A DNA stretch of 64,000 nt from Bolinopsis microptera (taxonomy: Eukaryota > Ctenophora > Tentaculata > Lobata > Bolinopsidae): contig NC_087074.1 of the NCBI RefSeq assembly GCF_026151205.1, positions 16,184,462 to 16,248,461 on the forward strand. Reading direction: 5' to 3'. Shown one piece after another: positions 53,741 through 64,000 of the stretch. The translations under genes were made by a program, and so were the position numbers. A model generated the notes under the pieces. That model was given only the letters and a program-made list of their open reading frames with translations. It did no database searches and had not been told where the DNA came from. The stretch's first letter is position 1, and every line of letters starts with the position of its first letter.

Positions 53741-54140
53741 TTAATCAAGCGTTGCGCTTCGACTAGCTCCCATGCCTCCTGTTGTGGAGAAAACTAAAGG
53801 TGTAAAGGTAGCTTTTTCCACTTCTAGGACCCTTGCATTATATGCTCTTTTCTTCTCAGTGTCGTGAGCCAAATACATCATAGGAATTGGTTTAGCTGCG
53901 TTGGTCGAAGCAGGAGCGTGAAACACTCTTACATCAAAAAATGCTCTTTCCAACGCATTCCAAACTGATCTTGCTGATATATCTAGTCGGGCTTGATCTC
54001 CAGTTACTGTACCTCGTGGTAACTGCATGCCGCTGACTGGAAGAAGAGGGGGCTCTGTCTGAACGTCTTTGCATTTGACTGTCCGCATGATATTAGCTAT
54101 TGTATCTCGAAGTGAGTTATGCCTCAAGGTCACATAACCC
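53741..54140 (-). pseudogene. C-terminal fragment of a transposon-encoded protein
   Basis: 130 codons with the pattern VTLRHNSLRDTIANIM, EPPLLP, ARLDISARSVWNALERAFFDVRVFHAPA, then an EKKRAYNARVLEVEKATFTPLVFSTTGGMG end. I recognise this as a block commonly found at the end of reverse-transcriptase-bearing repeats in invertebrate genomes. The RT itself is not present upstream. The frame opens left of the first Met without an obvious start, consistent with a truncated fragment. Confidence 0.6.
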
Positions 54141-55303
54141 CCAAGCTGTTTGTTTCAAATCCTGATAACCATGATAACCAATTACAATTTGTTATCAACT
54201 TACTGGGCCGCGCTCAGCCTGTCATTCCGCCAAATCTTTAATGAACATAATAGCCTGGGGTCCTCAGGTAATTATCAACTAATCAATATAATAAATGTAA
54301 AGCATTAAAGGCATGAGGAAAATAAAAAATATATCACACTATGCATAATTGACTTCTTTATTTTAGGAATAAAGCATTTTATGATTTAAAAACACGTAGG
54401 GCCTGTCGTGATATCATGGATCGCTTAGGTTCCACCAGGATCTGGTAGTCCTCATAATTCTGCGGCCTCTATGTGTCGTCATCTCGCACAACTCCGAAAA
54501 ACCGTTGTGAGTTTGGCATGTGAAAATTTGCAGCCTTCCAGACATCGATTGGGTTAACGAGTTGTCGTACGTCACCTCAAGATCGGGTGACAGGGGGCTG
54601 AACAGGCCAGAACCCAATTGATTGGGTCTGAGGTCACGTGGTTATGAGCCTGAGGTCACGTGACTATGACGTCACCAGAGCTCGTTCTCCGTTTCCCGCT
54701 CTTTGGACCAGGTGAGCTTGCATGCTTGTGAAAGTGGGTGTAAGTACAGCTGTACTGTAGTTACATCCAATTACCCCTAATAGAACGAAGATTTATTTTC
54801 TGACAGAAAGCTAGAAATTTACCAAAATATCGACGTTGTTCAAAATTTATTTTTATGACCACTCCTGACCTAAAATTGCACGAGAAATCGATTAAACTTG
54901 GTTTCAGAACTCAACAATGCTTCCTTATGCCTTAAAATCCATTTTTATCGATACAATAAACATTTTGATCCTGTGGATTAATTAGTAACAGGTAACAAAT
55001 GCACAGAAAAAACCACCGCACTTACATTGCAGTCTTAACGGTTTTTTTTTCATCAGCAATCAAGAGACAGGAACGGCGATTGCTTTAAATCAACGGTTTA
55101 CGTTATTTTTGTGAATTCGACCCCTGTTTTAACGGTTATCACACTTTGTAATTGAATGTATTGAGGATAGCTTTACTTTTTTCAATGAAACTAATAAATC
55201 ATAACCATAAGATTCGGAATTTTTCAACCGTTGAAGAATATCGGAATTTTATAAAATGTAAGTTCAATTTTTACAAAAAATCAACGAATCGTATGAAATT
55301 CCA

Positions 55304-56363
55304 TCAGCAGTTAGTTGATCTTCGGCTTTTTCGTTTCTGTCTGTGCTCTGCGACAGCAATTTGTTGCCCAGACTTCCTATCCTCCCCTACCACCTTCTTA
55401 CCACAGGTTGACATAAGAGCCACTTGCCTCTCAACGGCTTGATTGTTGTTGACAAATACCGTTTTGAGAGGCATCCTTATATAGGAGATGATAGTGGCTC
55501 TCGTCAGACCACGTAGCAAGGGGGGTAGGGTTACCCGAGCATACTCCTTCTTTGCTGAGGATAATTGTGTAATTTTGTATTTAAATCATGTACTGAGACT
55601 GAAGCAACTATAACTTAACTCGAACACATTAGTACGAGTATAATATGTTGAATAAATGATTGATTAAGCTCGTTAACATATGATATAAATTATGCAGAAA
55701 AGGTATGTTTGAAAATAATTATTATTACCAACTCCCGTTTTAAACCACCATCCACAAGAATCCTCCTTATAGATGGGGAGCTCGGTGAACTTCCTTGCGG
55801 TCATGTTCAAATCTGGCTTGTAAAAAACCCTCACACGTCGGGAGGGTGGCACCTTCTCCTCCCAGTCAAGGATCTTCAGACAATCGGCCACACCCTCCCT
55901 CCGCACATCTTGTTCATCATCGGCTGAAATTCATCATTCAATCAAATTTAAAAGATTTCGAATAATATGCTTATTGTTCTAAATTTCATAGCTGCACGAT
56001 TCTCAAATACATAAACTGATAAAGTGCTACGTAGGGCACAAAATGGAAATCTGATGTATATAATTATACAATATTATATATGTTTTTGTATATTATCATA
56101 TATAAGTTTCATGAATATTTTAAAGAATACCGGTGTTTTTTATAAAACACCATTTAAAGGCTGTACTATGGTGTTAAATAAATACCTAGTTTAGCCAGAA
56201 TGACCGATTCAGGGTGCCCGAAATAGCTGTTATGACTGATCCGGGCATAAACAACTTCACGCTCCTTCCGGGTCAGTTGTATCTCAGTGGCGTATTGCAG
56301 GTGTTTGAACAGGTGCACAGCACCATGCTCCAAACCAGGCTGTAACTTCACATCCGCATGAAC
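55304..56363 (-). CDS. Spliced gene inside the MULE-like element, unknown function
   Basis: Three exons join in phase 1 with good splice sites: 56363-56186, 55923-55729 and 55554-55304 (stop). The partial product has at least 207 residues; further 5' exons may lie at 56400-57150 but were not resolved. Exon 1 contains EIQLTRKEREVVYARIS and YFGHPESVILAKLG. Exon 2 starts DDEQDVRREGVADCLKILDW and includes RVRVFYKPDLNMTARKF. Exon 3 has a basic C-terminus (VNNNQAVERQVALMS, AEHRQKRKSRRSTNC). I do not recognise a MULE transposase DDE core here. It could be the C-terminus of the element's own protein or a captured host gene fragment. Open frames with matched introns argue against random sequence. Confidence 0.5.
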
Positions 56364-57034
56364 CTGATATCATAATCATTAATGCATCTTTAATCATAGT
56401 GATATTGATATTGATAACCAGAAGTAAAGAAAAACAAAGCATTTTTAATAGTAGATATTTAAGTATGAAATAAAGAATTTTAGAAGTTTAGCATATCAAT
56501 ATAATTCCTCCCAAATAAATACTTTAATGTCAAGGTTCTCAATAAAAGAGAGTTAAAGTTCAAATTCAATTACCCTGTAGTACACTTCTATTATGTACCT
56601 AGCCAGCACCTCAATCTGGTGTAATACTTCCAGATTATTTTTTCTCGAATAAATTCATAAGTTACTTTATAAAATAAATCATTATATTATTTTAAAAAGT
56701 AGTTGTCTTTTCCATTTATATTGTACCAATCGCCGACTCTTTTTCCAATTAGCCTCACCAGCGCAACGTGAATTTTATTAGAAATCGTTAACAACATATT
56801 TTACTAAAATAGATCTGCTGGATTTCCGAAGTGCTAGTAACAATCGGGGATCGGATGGCCGGATTTTAAAATTCAAAAAATTCCTAGGTAGTAAGTTTAC
56901 GAAAATTGAAAAAACAGACACTTTAAAAAGCTGCCCAACTGAAATTGCACAAATTGCAATACAATACAAAGATATCATTGGAAATAACCGTCGCGTCATT
57001 CTAACAACTCATTCCTCATTTAACTGCCACCTAA

Positions 57035-57095
57035 CGCAAGGTTTTTATACATATAACTGATAACGCAAGGTTTTTATACATATAACTGATAAGAC
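57035..57095. repeat. Short tandem duplication
   Basis: Two exact copies of a roughly 30-bp unit beginning AACGCAAGGTTTTTATACAT sit side by side in the interior of the MULE-like element, just before the right arm. Confidence 0.85.
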
Positions 57096-58143
57096 AATTG
57101 CAGCGGTATCATTCACAATTTTTCGATTATCCGTTCAAAGGTTGATAAGTGTGATTAGATTTTATAAAATTCCGATATTCTTCAACGGTTGAAAAATTCC
57201 GAATCTTATGGTTATGATTTATTAGTTTCATTGAAAAAAGTAAAGCTATCCTCAATACATTCAATTACAAAGTGTGATAACCGTTAAAACAGGGGTCGAA
57301 TTCACAAAAATAACGTAAACCGTTGATTTAAAGCAATCGCCGCTCCTGTTTCTTGATTGCTGATGATGATCAGGAACGCATGACGTATAAATATCATCAC
57401 GACGATTATTGGTCACTCGAAATCGACCCGTTAAGAATGCAATGGTAGTGCGGTGGTTTTTTCTGTGCATTTGTTACCTGTTACTAATTAATCCACAGGA
57501 TCAAAATGTTTATTGTATCGATAAAAATGGATTTTAAGGCATAAGGAAGCATTGTTGAGTTCTGAAACCAAGTTTAATCGATTTCTCGTGCAATTTTAGG
57601 TCAGGAGTGGTCATAAAAATAAATTTTGAACAACGTCGATATTTTGGTAAATTTCTAGCTTTCTGTCATGTGTCAGAAAATAAATCTTCGTTCTATTAGG
57701 GGTAATTGGATGTAACTACAGTACAGCTGTACTTACACCCACTTTCACAAGCATGCAAGCTCACCTGGTCCAAAGAGCGGGAAACGGAGAACGAGCTCTG
57801 GTGACGTCATAGTCACGTGACCTCAGGCTCATAACCACGTGACCTCAGACCCAATCAATTGGGTTCTGGCCTGTTCAGCCCCCTGTCACCCGATCTTGAG
57901 GTGACGTACGACAACTCGTTAACCCAATCGATGTCTGGAAGGCTGCAAATTTTCACATGCCAAACTCACAACGGTTTTTCGGAGTTGTGCGAGATGACGA
58001 CACATAGAGGCCGCAGAATTATGAGGACTACCAGATCCTGGTGGAACCTAAGCGATCCATGATATCACGACAGGCCCTAAAAAACACGGGAAATTAGTTA
58101 AGTATACGTAAGAACTTTACATTTGTCATACGTTGTATGACCC

Positions 58144-58195
58144 GCCGCGCACGAAGTGCGCGGCTCCCCCTGTATCGTCAGAACGATAAAGGGGG
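58144..58195. other. Two adjacent perfect hairpins
   Basis: GCCGCGCAC-GAA-GTGCGCGGC (58144-58164) is followed directly by a second stem in which CCCCCTGTATCGT pairs with ACGATAAAGGGGG around a short loop (58166-58195). They lie about 60 bp outside the MULE-like element. GC content is far above the surroundings. No coding frame; origin unknown. Confidence 0.7.
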
Positions 58196-58268
58196 TTCCA
58201 CATAGTGAAACGACCGTGGGGGTCGCAACATGATACAACTTTACATCATATCAATGAGGATGCATGAA

Positions 58269-58555
58269 CAGTGGCGTAACGTTGCCTGTTGGCGCCCCCC
58301 TGCCGAAAAAAGCGCCCCCTGTTGGCGCCCCCTCCCCTTTTGATGCCCGCCCTAAAATTGAACAAATTAGGTGATTTTAGAGCATACGCCGGTAAAATCT
58401 CTAAAAAAGTGTGTATCTAGAGCAAAACGCGCAGTTTTGCTAGTACTTTAGTTAAGTTTTCGAAATTGTCCCATATTCAAACGACGATTTGGCGCCCCCC
58501 TAAGACGGCGCCCCCCTGCACAGCGGGGTCAGCAGGGCCTTTCGTTACGCCACTG
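58269..58555 (-). mobile_element. hAT-like MITE, copy 2
   Basis: Termini CAGTGGCGTAACG and CGTTACGCCACTG; the interior is the reverse complement of copies 1 and 3. It is flanked by a perfect 8-bp duplication TGCATGAA (58261-58268 and 58556-58563), the hallmark of hAT-superfamily insertion. No coding capacity. Confidence 0.95.
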
Positions 58556-59103
58556 TGCATGAAAACAAAATTTTCATTAATTGTCATAATAATCAAATTA
58601 ACCATTAAACATATTTATATAACTAAACCATAAACGAAAGCGAAATGTCATAATATAAAAGCAATTAAAGGTATTAAAATACAATTTAATTAAAAAATTT
58701 GTTTTACTAAACTGTTAAGTGCATGCAGTGTATTATATGGTGTAAATTGACAAAAATATGCGCGGCGTACCTTGATTATTGATTAACAATGTCAATCCGT
58801 CGAGATCGTTGCCAGTTGTCGAGATCGTTACCAGTTGCTTTGCAAAGCAGAAGAACGATCTACAACAATGCGAAGCAAGAATGCTAGTTTGCGCGGCGCG
58901 GCGAAGCGGCGAAGTCCACCAAGGCGTACCTTGTACCTAATATTCTAATTTCATTTTAAATATTTACTGGCTTGCATATAATTGTATTAAATAGATTGAA
59001 ACCAATTCTAGCATCCTTTTTATAATATTTTTTTATAGAAATTCGCTTCGCTCATGAAACAGAATTGTTATAATGTTTGCGTGTTCATGTTTAAATACTT
59101 TTA

Positions 59104-59170
59104 ACACTATTACAACACAAATAATTGAAGCTTAAGCCTGAAGATGGCGTTGACGCCAAAAATTTGCTTA
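59104..59170 (+). repeat. Half-copy of the 99-bp foldback family
   Basis: This segment, including GATGGCGTTGACGCC followed by AAAAATTTGC, matches one arm of the foldback at 17928-18142 with a few changes. The opposite arm is missing here. Confidence 0.8.
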
Positions 59171-59710
59171 TACATTTTTGTAGGTTTACAACCTACCAGG
59201 ACGCGCGCCGAGTTGGAACAGATATTTTACGAGTATCACCCGTTAAATGCATTCCCAACGTCGTGTTTCATTTGTCCTCATCTCTTCCAACCGCAACCGG
59301 ATATTATTCAAATATCAAGAATTGTAACAACATCAAACACCCAAAATTTAAGCTCGCGCAAAAATAAAATATTTTTACCATTGTTTCGGATTTTTGATTA
59401 AAGACATTTTGAAACAATAACTTAGTTTTTATATTATCTTGTGCAACTAATTTTAATAAAATGCAGATTCGCTTCGATTTATGCAACGTTTTTAAAACAT
59501 TGATCAAAACGAAATCAAATATTGCTTTTATTTAAAAACACAAAACATGGTTCTTCTTGAAAAAAATCAATTTAATCCTTTATAGACTTCTTTAAATGAA
59601 TTTACAGTCAAAAGAGGTGTATTTCAAGTCTCCAGAGTATAGTCTAGCAAACATTTTTGCGAACCTTGACCTGGGGACCCCGCCAGGCTATTATATTCAT
59701 GAACATAATA

Positions 59711-59961
59711 CACAGGGGGGGTGGTGAAACCAGGTTTTCGATCAAACGCTGCCATTTGTAGTCAAACGTCGCCAACAGTTGCTCTCGTCCAATGAAATCG
59801 CTGCATTTTGCAAGTCCCTATGCATAATTGAATTACATATATTCATATGCGGAGCTTGGCTTACATAATGCAGCGATTTCATTGGACGAGAGCAACTGTT
59901 GGCGACGTTTGACTACACATGGCAGCGTTTGATCGAAACCCTGGTTTCAGCTCCCCCTGTG
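59711..59961. mobile_element. 251-bp MITE with about 100-bp inverted arms
   Basis: The element starts CACAGGGGG and ends CCCCCTGTG. The arms share TGGCGACGTTTGACTAC, GAGAGCAACTGTTGGCGA and AATGAAATCGCTGCAT-type blocks in inverted order. A matching empty site occurs at about 54205-54275 (reverse strand), where the flanks AATAGCCTGG and GGCGGAATGACAGGC are joined without the insert. That comparison confirms mobility and gives the ends. Confidence 0.9.
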
Positions 59962-60465
59962 TAATTAGAGATTCGGCGACATAATAGAGATTCGGCGGAA
60001 TGACAGGCTGAGCTCCGCCAAGTAAACAAATATTAAATTCCAAAAGGGTTTCTTTGACATTTTCTTTACTATATTATATATATATACAGAAATCAATTAT
60101 TATCGTCGAAGCATTTTTAATAACTTCGTAATTTACACATCGAAATATAGTCCATGCTGTCATTAGTGTTTAGTTTCGATAGTTTTTCCCAAGAAACGAG
60201 TAATATGCTTGTTTTTCACTTTTATGAGATTTCTATAATTAAATGTAGTCGCTATTGTATTGGTTTATTCATTTTCAAGGGGGTGTTTATCCTTATAGCT
60301 AGACATTTGCTATTGTTGAAATTATCTGTATATTGTTCGAAACATTTTCTTCTTCGCAGTCAAGTTCCTATACAGTGTTTCCTTTAAACATTGATCGTGG
60401 TTCCTATTTTGTGTCTCAGCTACCATCTAAAGAGTCTTTTAATAGATTCTAGTTCAACCTTCTAC

Positions 60466-60753
60466 CAGTGGCGTAACGAAAGGCCCTGCTGACCCCGCTG
60501 TGCAGGGGGGCGCCGTCTTAGGGGGGCGCCAAATCGTCGTTTGAATGTGGGACAATTTCGAAAACTTAACTAAAGTACTAGCAAAACTGCGCGTTTTGCT
60601 CTAGATACACACTTTTTTAGAGATTTTACCGGCGTATTCTTTAAAATCACCTAATTTGACCAATTTTAGGGAGGGGCACCAAAAGGGGAGGGGGCGCCAA
60701 CAGGGGGGCGCTTTTTTCGGCAGGGGGCGCCAACAGGCAACGTTACGCCACTG
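60466..60753 (+). mobile_element. hAT-like MITE, copy 3
   Basis: Same termini as copy 2 (CAGTGGCGTAACG / CGTTACGCCACTG) and same orientation as copy 1. It is flanked by a perfect 8-bp duplication CCTTCTAC (60458-60465 and 60754-60761). Sequence identity to copy 2 looks very high, so the family was recently active. Confidence 0.95.
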
Positions 60754-60942
60754 CCTTCTACATGCACTGACGGAAACACACACTCTGTCCATCAACTTGT
60801 CGTTGTATGTGCAATTTTTTCCACAAATAGCACCTGTTTCAGCCTAACTGAACCACCAAATATAATGAACTTAATGTAAAATTGGGCCTTCAGATTCTAG
60901 TCTCAGAAGTGCCTTGGGCCTGCCATAAAATTGTCAGTTATG

Positions 60943-61134
60943 CAGTGGCGTAACGTACCTATGTGCAGTCGCGTTCCTTCAATTTGTCTAATGTCTTTTT
61001 TGCTCTCATATTTTGTTGGGAGGATAATACACAAATCGTACATTTATTCTTTAGAGAAGACCTGAAATCTCTTAATATTCTAAAAATGCTGCCTTCGCAT
61101 GACAGGTGTGGCAAAGGCTGTCGTTAAGCCACTG
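60943..61134. mobile_element. Shorter divergent member of the CAGTGGCGTAAC family
   Basis: It begins CAGTGGCGTAACG and ends CGTTAAGCCACTG. A perfect 8-bp duplication CAGTTATG flanks it (60935-60942 and 61135-61142). The 192-bp interior does not resemble copies 1-3, so it shares only the ends and presumably the transposase. Confidence 0.9.
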
Positions 61135-61142
61135 CAGTTATG

Positions 61143-62530
61143 ACCCTTATGAAAGTTGTATCACTACTGGCTGTACATTATAGTGACTTTGATGTAGGAC
61201 AGTAATTTCTGACAAGTTGTCAGTTGTCAACTTTTGGCGCCCCTTACATCTTTTTGGTACGCCCCTGGAGTTTTTTAAACTACAACAATTTTTCATATCT
61301 ACTGAACGATAAGTTGGCTGGGATGTGGTACATTTTGCTGCCAAATCGGATGAATTTTCATAAAAAAGACTCGCAATTCAGGAAAAAGCACCCCTTTCTT
61401 CCCCCAGAGAAAAGAAATTTTTTTGAAAGGAACCATTTTAGCTTGTGCTTGTACTGAATTTGGATGACCTGTTTTTCAAACAATGTAGATAATATCTTCT
61501 GTAGTCCTTGCAATGTAGCTAACTGACCACATTGTTATGCTGACGGTATTGATGTTTTTTGTTGGAATAATACTGGTGTAGAGAAAAGACAATTTTTTTG
61601 TTGAGAAAAGACAATTTTATTATTTATCACCAAATAAACGCTCATTAATTGATAAGATTAGGGCTAAAACTCCATTGGATAAGGCTTTAATACCACTTTA
61701 ACGCTTTAAAATACTATCTTAAGGCCAATATATTTGATTGCAAGAATGTTGGTTACCATAATTTTAGTTACAAATTTCGCAAATTTTTAGTCTACAACAA
61801 TTTTGGTCACATTGTTCGATTTTTCGAAACCATTTTCCATTCCATTTATTTGATTTTTCCGTTATTTGGCTAGTTTTTTAGCGATATTTAACGGTTTATT
61901 ATAACATATAGCAGTGGTTTTAAATTCTAGAAGGGGTCTTCAATGAGTTAAACTAGATGCAGATACTGCCTGATTGGAATAGGAAGTAAGAGAAAGCATA
62001 AAAGCAGTGGATTACACGTGTAATAGTCAAAGTAGTTAAGTAGTAGGAATGGTGATGTCATTGTATTAATTATTAACAATGTAAGCTCAATAATATTCAT
62101 GTCATATATGCTCTACTGAAATTTTGGTCTGCTTTTAAATTAATCGCCGAAAAATGTAGTCTCAATAAATTTGGTTTACAACAATTTTAATCAAAATTTT
62201 ATTATTTGAAACCTGCTGGATATAAGAGCTTCAGAGGGCATTACATTACATTGCAGGTCAGGAACGACAATTAGTTTTGAGGAAATGCAATTTTAAAGTG
62301 GTAAAGGAGCAAGCACATTCCTGTTAAACATGTGTAGTCTACCTGGGCCGTTTATTCCTTTATAACAAAACGATCAAATACAAGAGCATATTACAAATGT
62401 TACATACTTCCAATGGTAAGGATCTAGGTTAAAAGTTGTCTGGTACAATCTATTCCATGCTTTAGTGGACAATTAAACATTATCCCCCAGCTTACAGCTC
62501 ACAAAGTACAAGCCAATTGACCTCTCTAAG
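61143..62530. other. No recognised gene
   Basis: AT-rich sequence up to the long hexamer array. Frames here are short and featureless. A small GGCGCCCCTTACAT-type piece near 61236-61260 may be a scrap of the same MITE family. Confidence 0.35.
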
Positions 62531-62531
62531 T

Positions 62532-62950
62532 CACTCACACTCACACTCACACTCACACTCACACTCACACTCACACTCACACTCACACTCACACTCACAC
62601 TCACACTCACACTCACACTCACACTCACACTCACACTCACACTCACACTCACACTCACACTCACACTCACACTCACACTCACACTCACACTCACACTCAC
62701 ACTCACACTCACACTCACACTCACACTCACACTCACACTCACGCTCACACTCACGCTCACGCTCACGCTCACGCTCACACTCACACTCACACTCAAACTC
62801 ACACACACACTCACACTCACACTCACACATTCACACACTCACACTCACACTCACACTCACACTCACACTCACACTCACACTCACACTCACACTCACACTC
62901 ACACTCACACTCACACTCACACTCACACTCACACTCACACTCACACACTC
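62532..62950. repeat. Hexamer satellite (TCACAC)n, about 415 bp
   Basis: Almost pure TCACAC repeats with a few CGCTCA variants between 62740 and 62780 and a short CACACACA break near 62800-62840. All three frames on each strand are open, giving false proteins such as Ser-His or Ser-Val repeats. Confidence 0.98.
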
Positions 62951-62954
62951 ATTC

Positions 62955-63780
62955 TGACATTCTCTAACTCCACTCCCACTCCTTTGTAAAACCCTACTAT
63001 TTGAGACTCGAGAATACTAACATTGGCTGAAGTGCCAGAATATTTGGCTACTGGCATGCAGCGTACAGCCAACAACCCACATCAGTGTCACATCATCACA
63101 CTGGAGCAGATACGAAGCAGTAAGTTCGACAGTAACGGTACCCGCCATGTAATACTCCTGATAATCAGTACATTCCCACATGATTCTGTCGGAGATGTGT
63201 CACCAAACATCCAATATAGTTAAGATCTTAAATTATTTGATAAGTTAGACGAATGAGAGTGCTCATACAATTGAAAATACGTCAGATAAAAGATTTTGTC
63301 GCCACACAAGAGCAAAAACTGACATTTATAAAGATCTTAAATACATTAAAATCTAAATAGCAGAATGTTCTGCGGTCCTGTTGCAATTCTTCTGTCAGAA
63401 CTAAGGGAGTGCTCAACTCTCTGTTAATTTAATTGGCAACTCAGCAGTGGAGGTTTGACAAACTCAGCATTTTGATATATCGGAATTCAATCCTTTCACT
63501 GCCAACTTGCACATATTTTGACACCTTAACATTGACTAATATTGACAGATCCAATATTCAATAAAGCACATTTTTCGAAAAAAATTCCAATTTGAGAATT
63601 CCGGTGCTCAGGGGTATTTATTATTGTGATGGTATCCGCATATTAGATTACACCTACCTACACTCTATATTAATATCAGCGCGCTAACTGCTGCACAGTG
63701 CAACCTCTCACCTTGTTCCTACATTTTTTGAAACGCCTGTCGTGTGTCCTAATTGGAGGGCAGTCCAATTACAGTTATTC
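62955..63780. other. No recognised gene
   Basis: Sequence between two microsatellites. A 66-codon frame at 63023-63223 has no start context, splice support or motif that I recognise. Confidence 0.35.
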
Positions 63781-63785
63781 ATGTA

Positions 63786-63856
63786 GGTTTGCGTGTGTGC
63801 GTGTTTGCGTGTGTGCGTGTTTGCGTGTGTGTGTGTGTGTGTGTGCGTGCGTGTGT
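63786..63856. repeat. GT-rich microsatellite
   Basis: Repeats of GTGTGTGCGTGTTTGC and pure GT dinucleotides over about 70 bp. Confidence 0.9.
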
Positions 63857-64000
63857 TTGCTTTTCCTTATTACATGTTAATTAAAACAGCTGTATTTCTG
63901 CTGCCCATCTGACCTGAACCCCATTATCCTAGCGGATGACAGTAGTTTGTATAATTTGGTACGCTTTCAGCACGGTATTATTATTCTCTCAGTTCGCAGA

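Larger units (their letters stand above)
54397..58079. mobile_element. MULE-like transposon with 0.9-kb terminal inverted repeats
   Basis: The arms 54397-55257 and 57159-58079 are long inverted copies (861 and 921 bp; the right arm has an extra block near 57366-57455). Both ends start TAGGGCCTGTCGTGATATCA. The 9-bp sequence AAAAACACG flanks both sides (54388-54396 and 58080-58088). Long inverted repeats with a 9-bp target duplication are diagnostic of the Mutator superfamily. The roughly 1.9-kb interior contains a spliced gene on the minus strand. Each arm also contains the same 67-codon frame in mirror orientation (54414-54617 and 57859-58062), probably not a gene. Confidence 0.9.

Noticed and set aside
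54414-54617. A 67-codon protein present twice (also 57859-58062)
   Set aside because: It lies in the inverted arms of the MULE-like element, so the duplicate is structural; no conserved domain is visible.
59144-59401. An 85-codon frame beginning in the foldback half-copy
   Set aside because: It starts inside a repeat and has no recognisable domain.
62473-62957. Open frames of 99 to 146 codons on both strands (Ser-His, Ser-Val and Cys-Glu repeats)
   Set aside because: They are all produced by the TCACAC satellite, which has no stop in any frame.

Overview
The window is nuclear DNA of an invertebrate animal. It has spliced genes with GT-AG introns, TTAGGG telomere-type repeats, a eukaryotic tRNA with A and B boxes, AT-rich intergenic DNA, two conserved animal genes (HFM1 and CEP57), secreted lectin/Ig/TSP1 and sushi proteins, and heavy loads of Helitron, mariner, MULE, hAT-like and LINE elements. 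An early-branching animal such as a cnidarian fits the content, but this is inference and no species can be named.

Layout. 1-450: an exon of an unknown gene running off the left edge. 0.7-4.0 kb: a decayed Helitron. 4-10 kb: mostly non-coding with minisatellites, and a small two-exon gene for a secreted, basic, cysteine-bearing precursor (8370-8860). 10.8-24.4 kb: a tandem duplication of a secreted lectin gene with the order signal peptide, fucolectin-like domain, Ig-like domain, TSP1 repeats. Copy 1 (11614-17455) has two TSP1 exons and looks damaged. Its intron 4 holds three adjacent transposons, including a mariner with an intact transposase. Copy 2 (18925-24374) has seven TSP1 exons, five of them amplified as a roughly 467-bp exon-plus-intron cassette; one TSP1 exon carries a 1-bp deletion. 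26.1-33.2 kb, minus strand: a 12-exon CEP57 gene (centrosomal, microtubule-binding). 28.8-29.8 kb, plus strand, inside CEP57 intron 9: a secreted protein ending in a sushi-like domain. 33.75-38.03 kb, minus: a 1424-residue HFM1/MER3 meiotic helicase in one uninterrupted frame. 38.7-39.3 kb: another small secreted protein.

40.09-50.29 kb is bounded by a perfect 28-bp inverted repeat and holds a nest of retroelements. A minus-strand LINE is split by a plus-strand insertion that begins with an intact tRNA-Arg(CCT) and continues as a full-length LINE. That LINE has an acidic ORF, an ORF encoding an AlkB-type 2OG-Fe(II) oxygenase domain fused to an SGNH-esterase-like domain, and an intact endonuclease/reverse transcriptase. 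51.7-54.1 kb: two further LINE fragments. 54.4-58.1 kb: a MULE-like element with 0.9-kb terminal inverted repeats, a 9-bp target duplication and a spliced internal gene. 58-64 kb: MITEs, including a hAT-like family with four copies in the window, hairpins and a long hexamer satellite.

Functionally the host genes fall into two groups: secreted recognition or effector proteins on the left, and meiosis/centrosome housekeeping genes in the middle. The most unusual items are the AlkB-SGNH LINE, the tRNA at its 5' end, the lectin-Ig-TSP1 pair with its amplifying exon cassette, and the spliced gene inside the MULE-like element.
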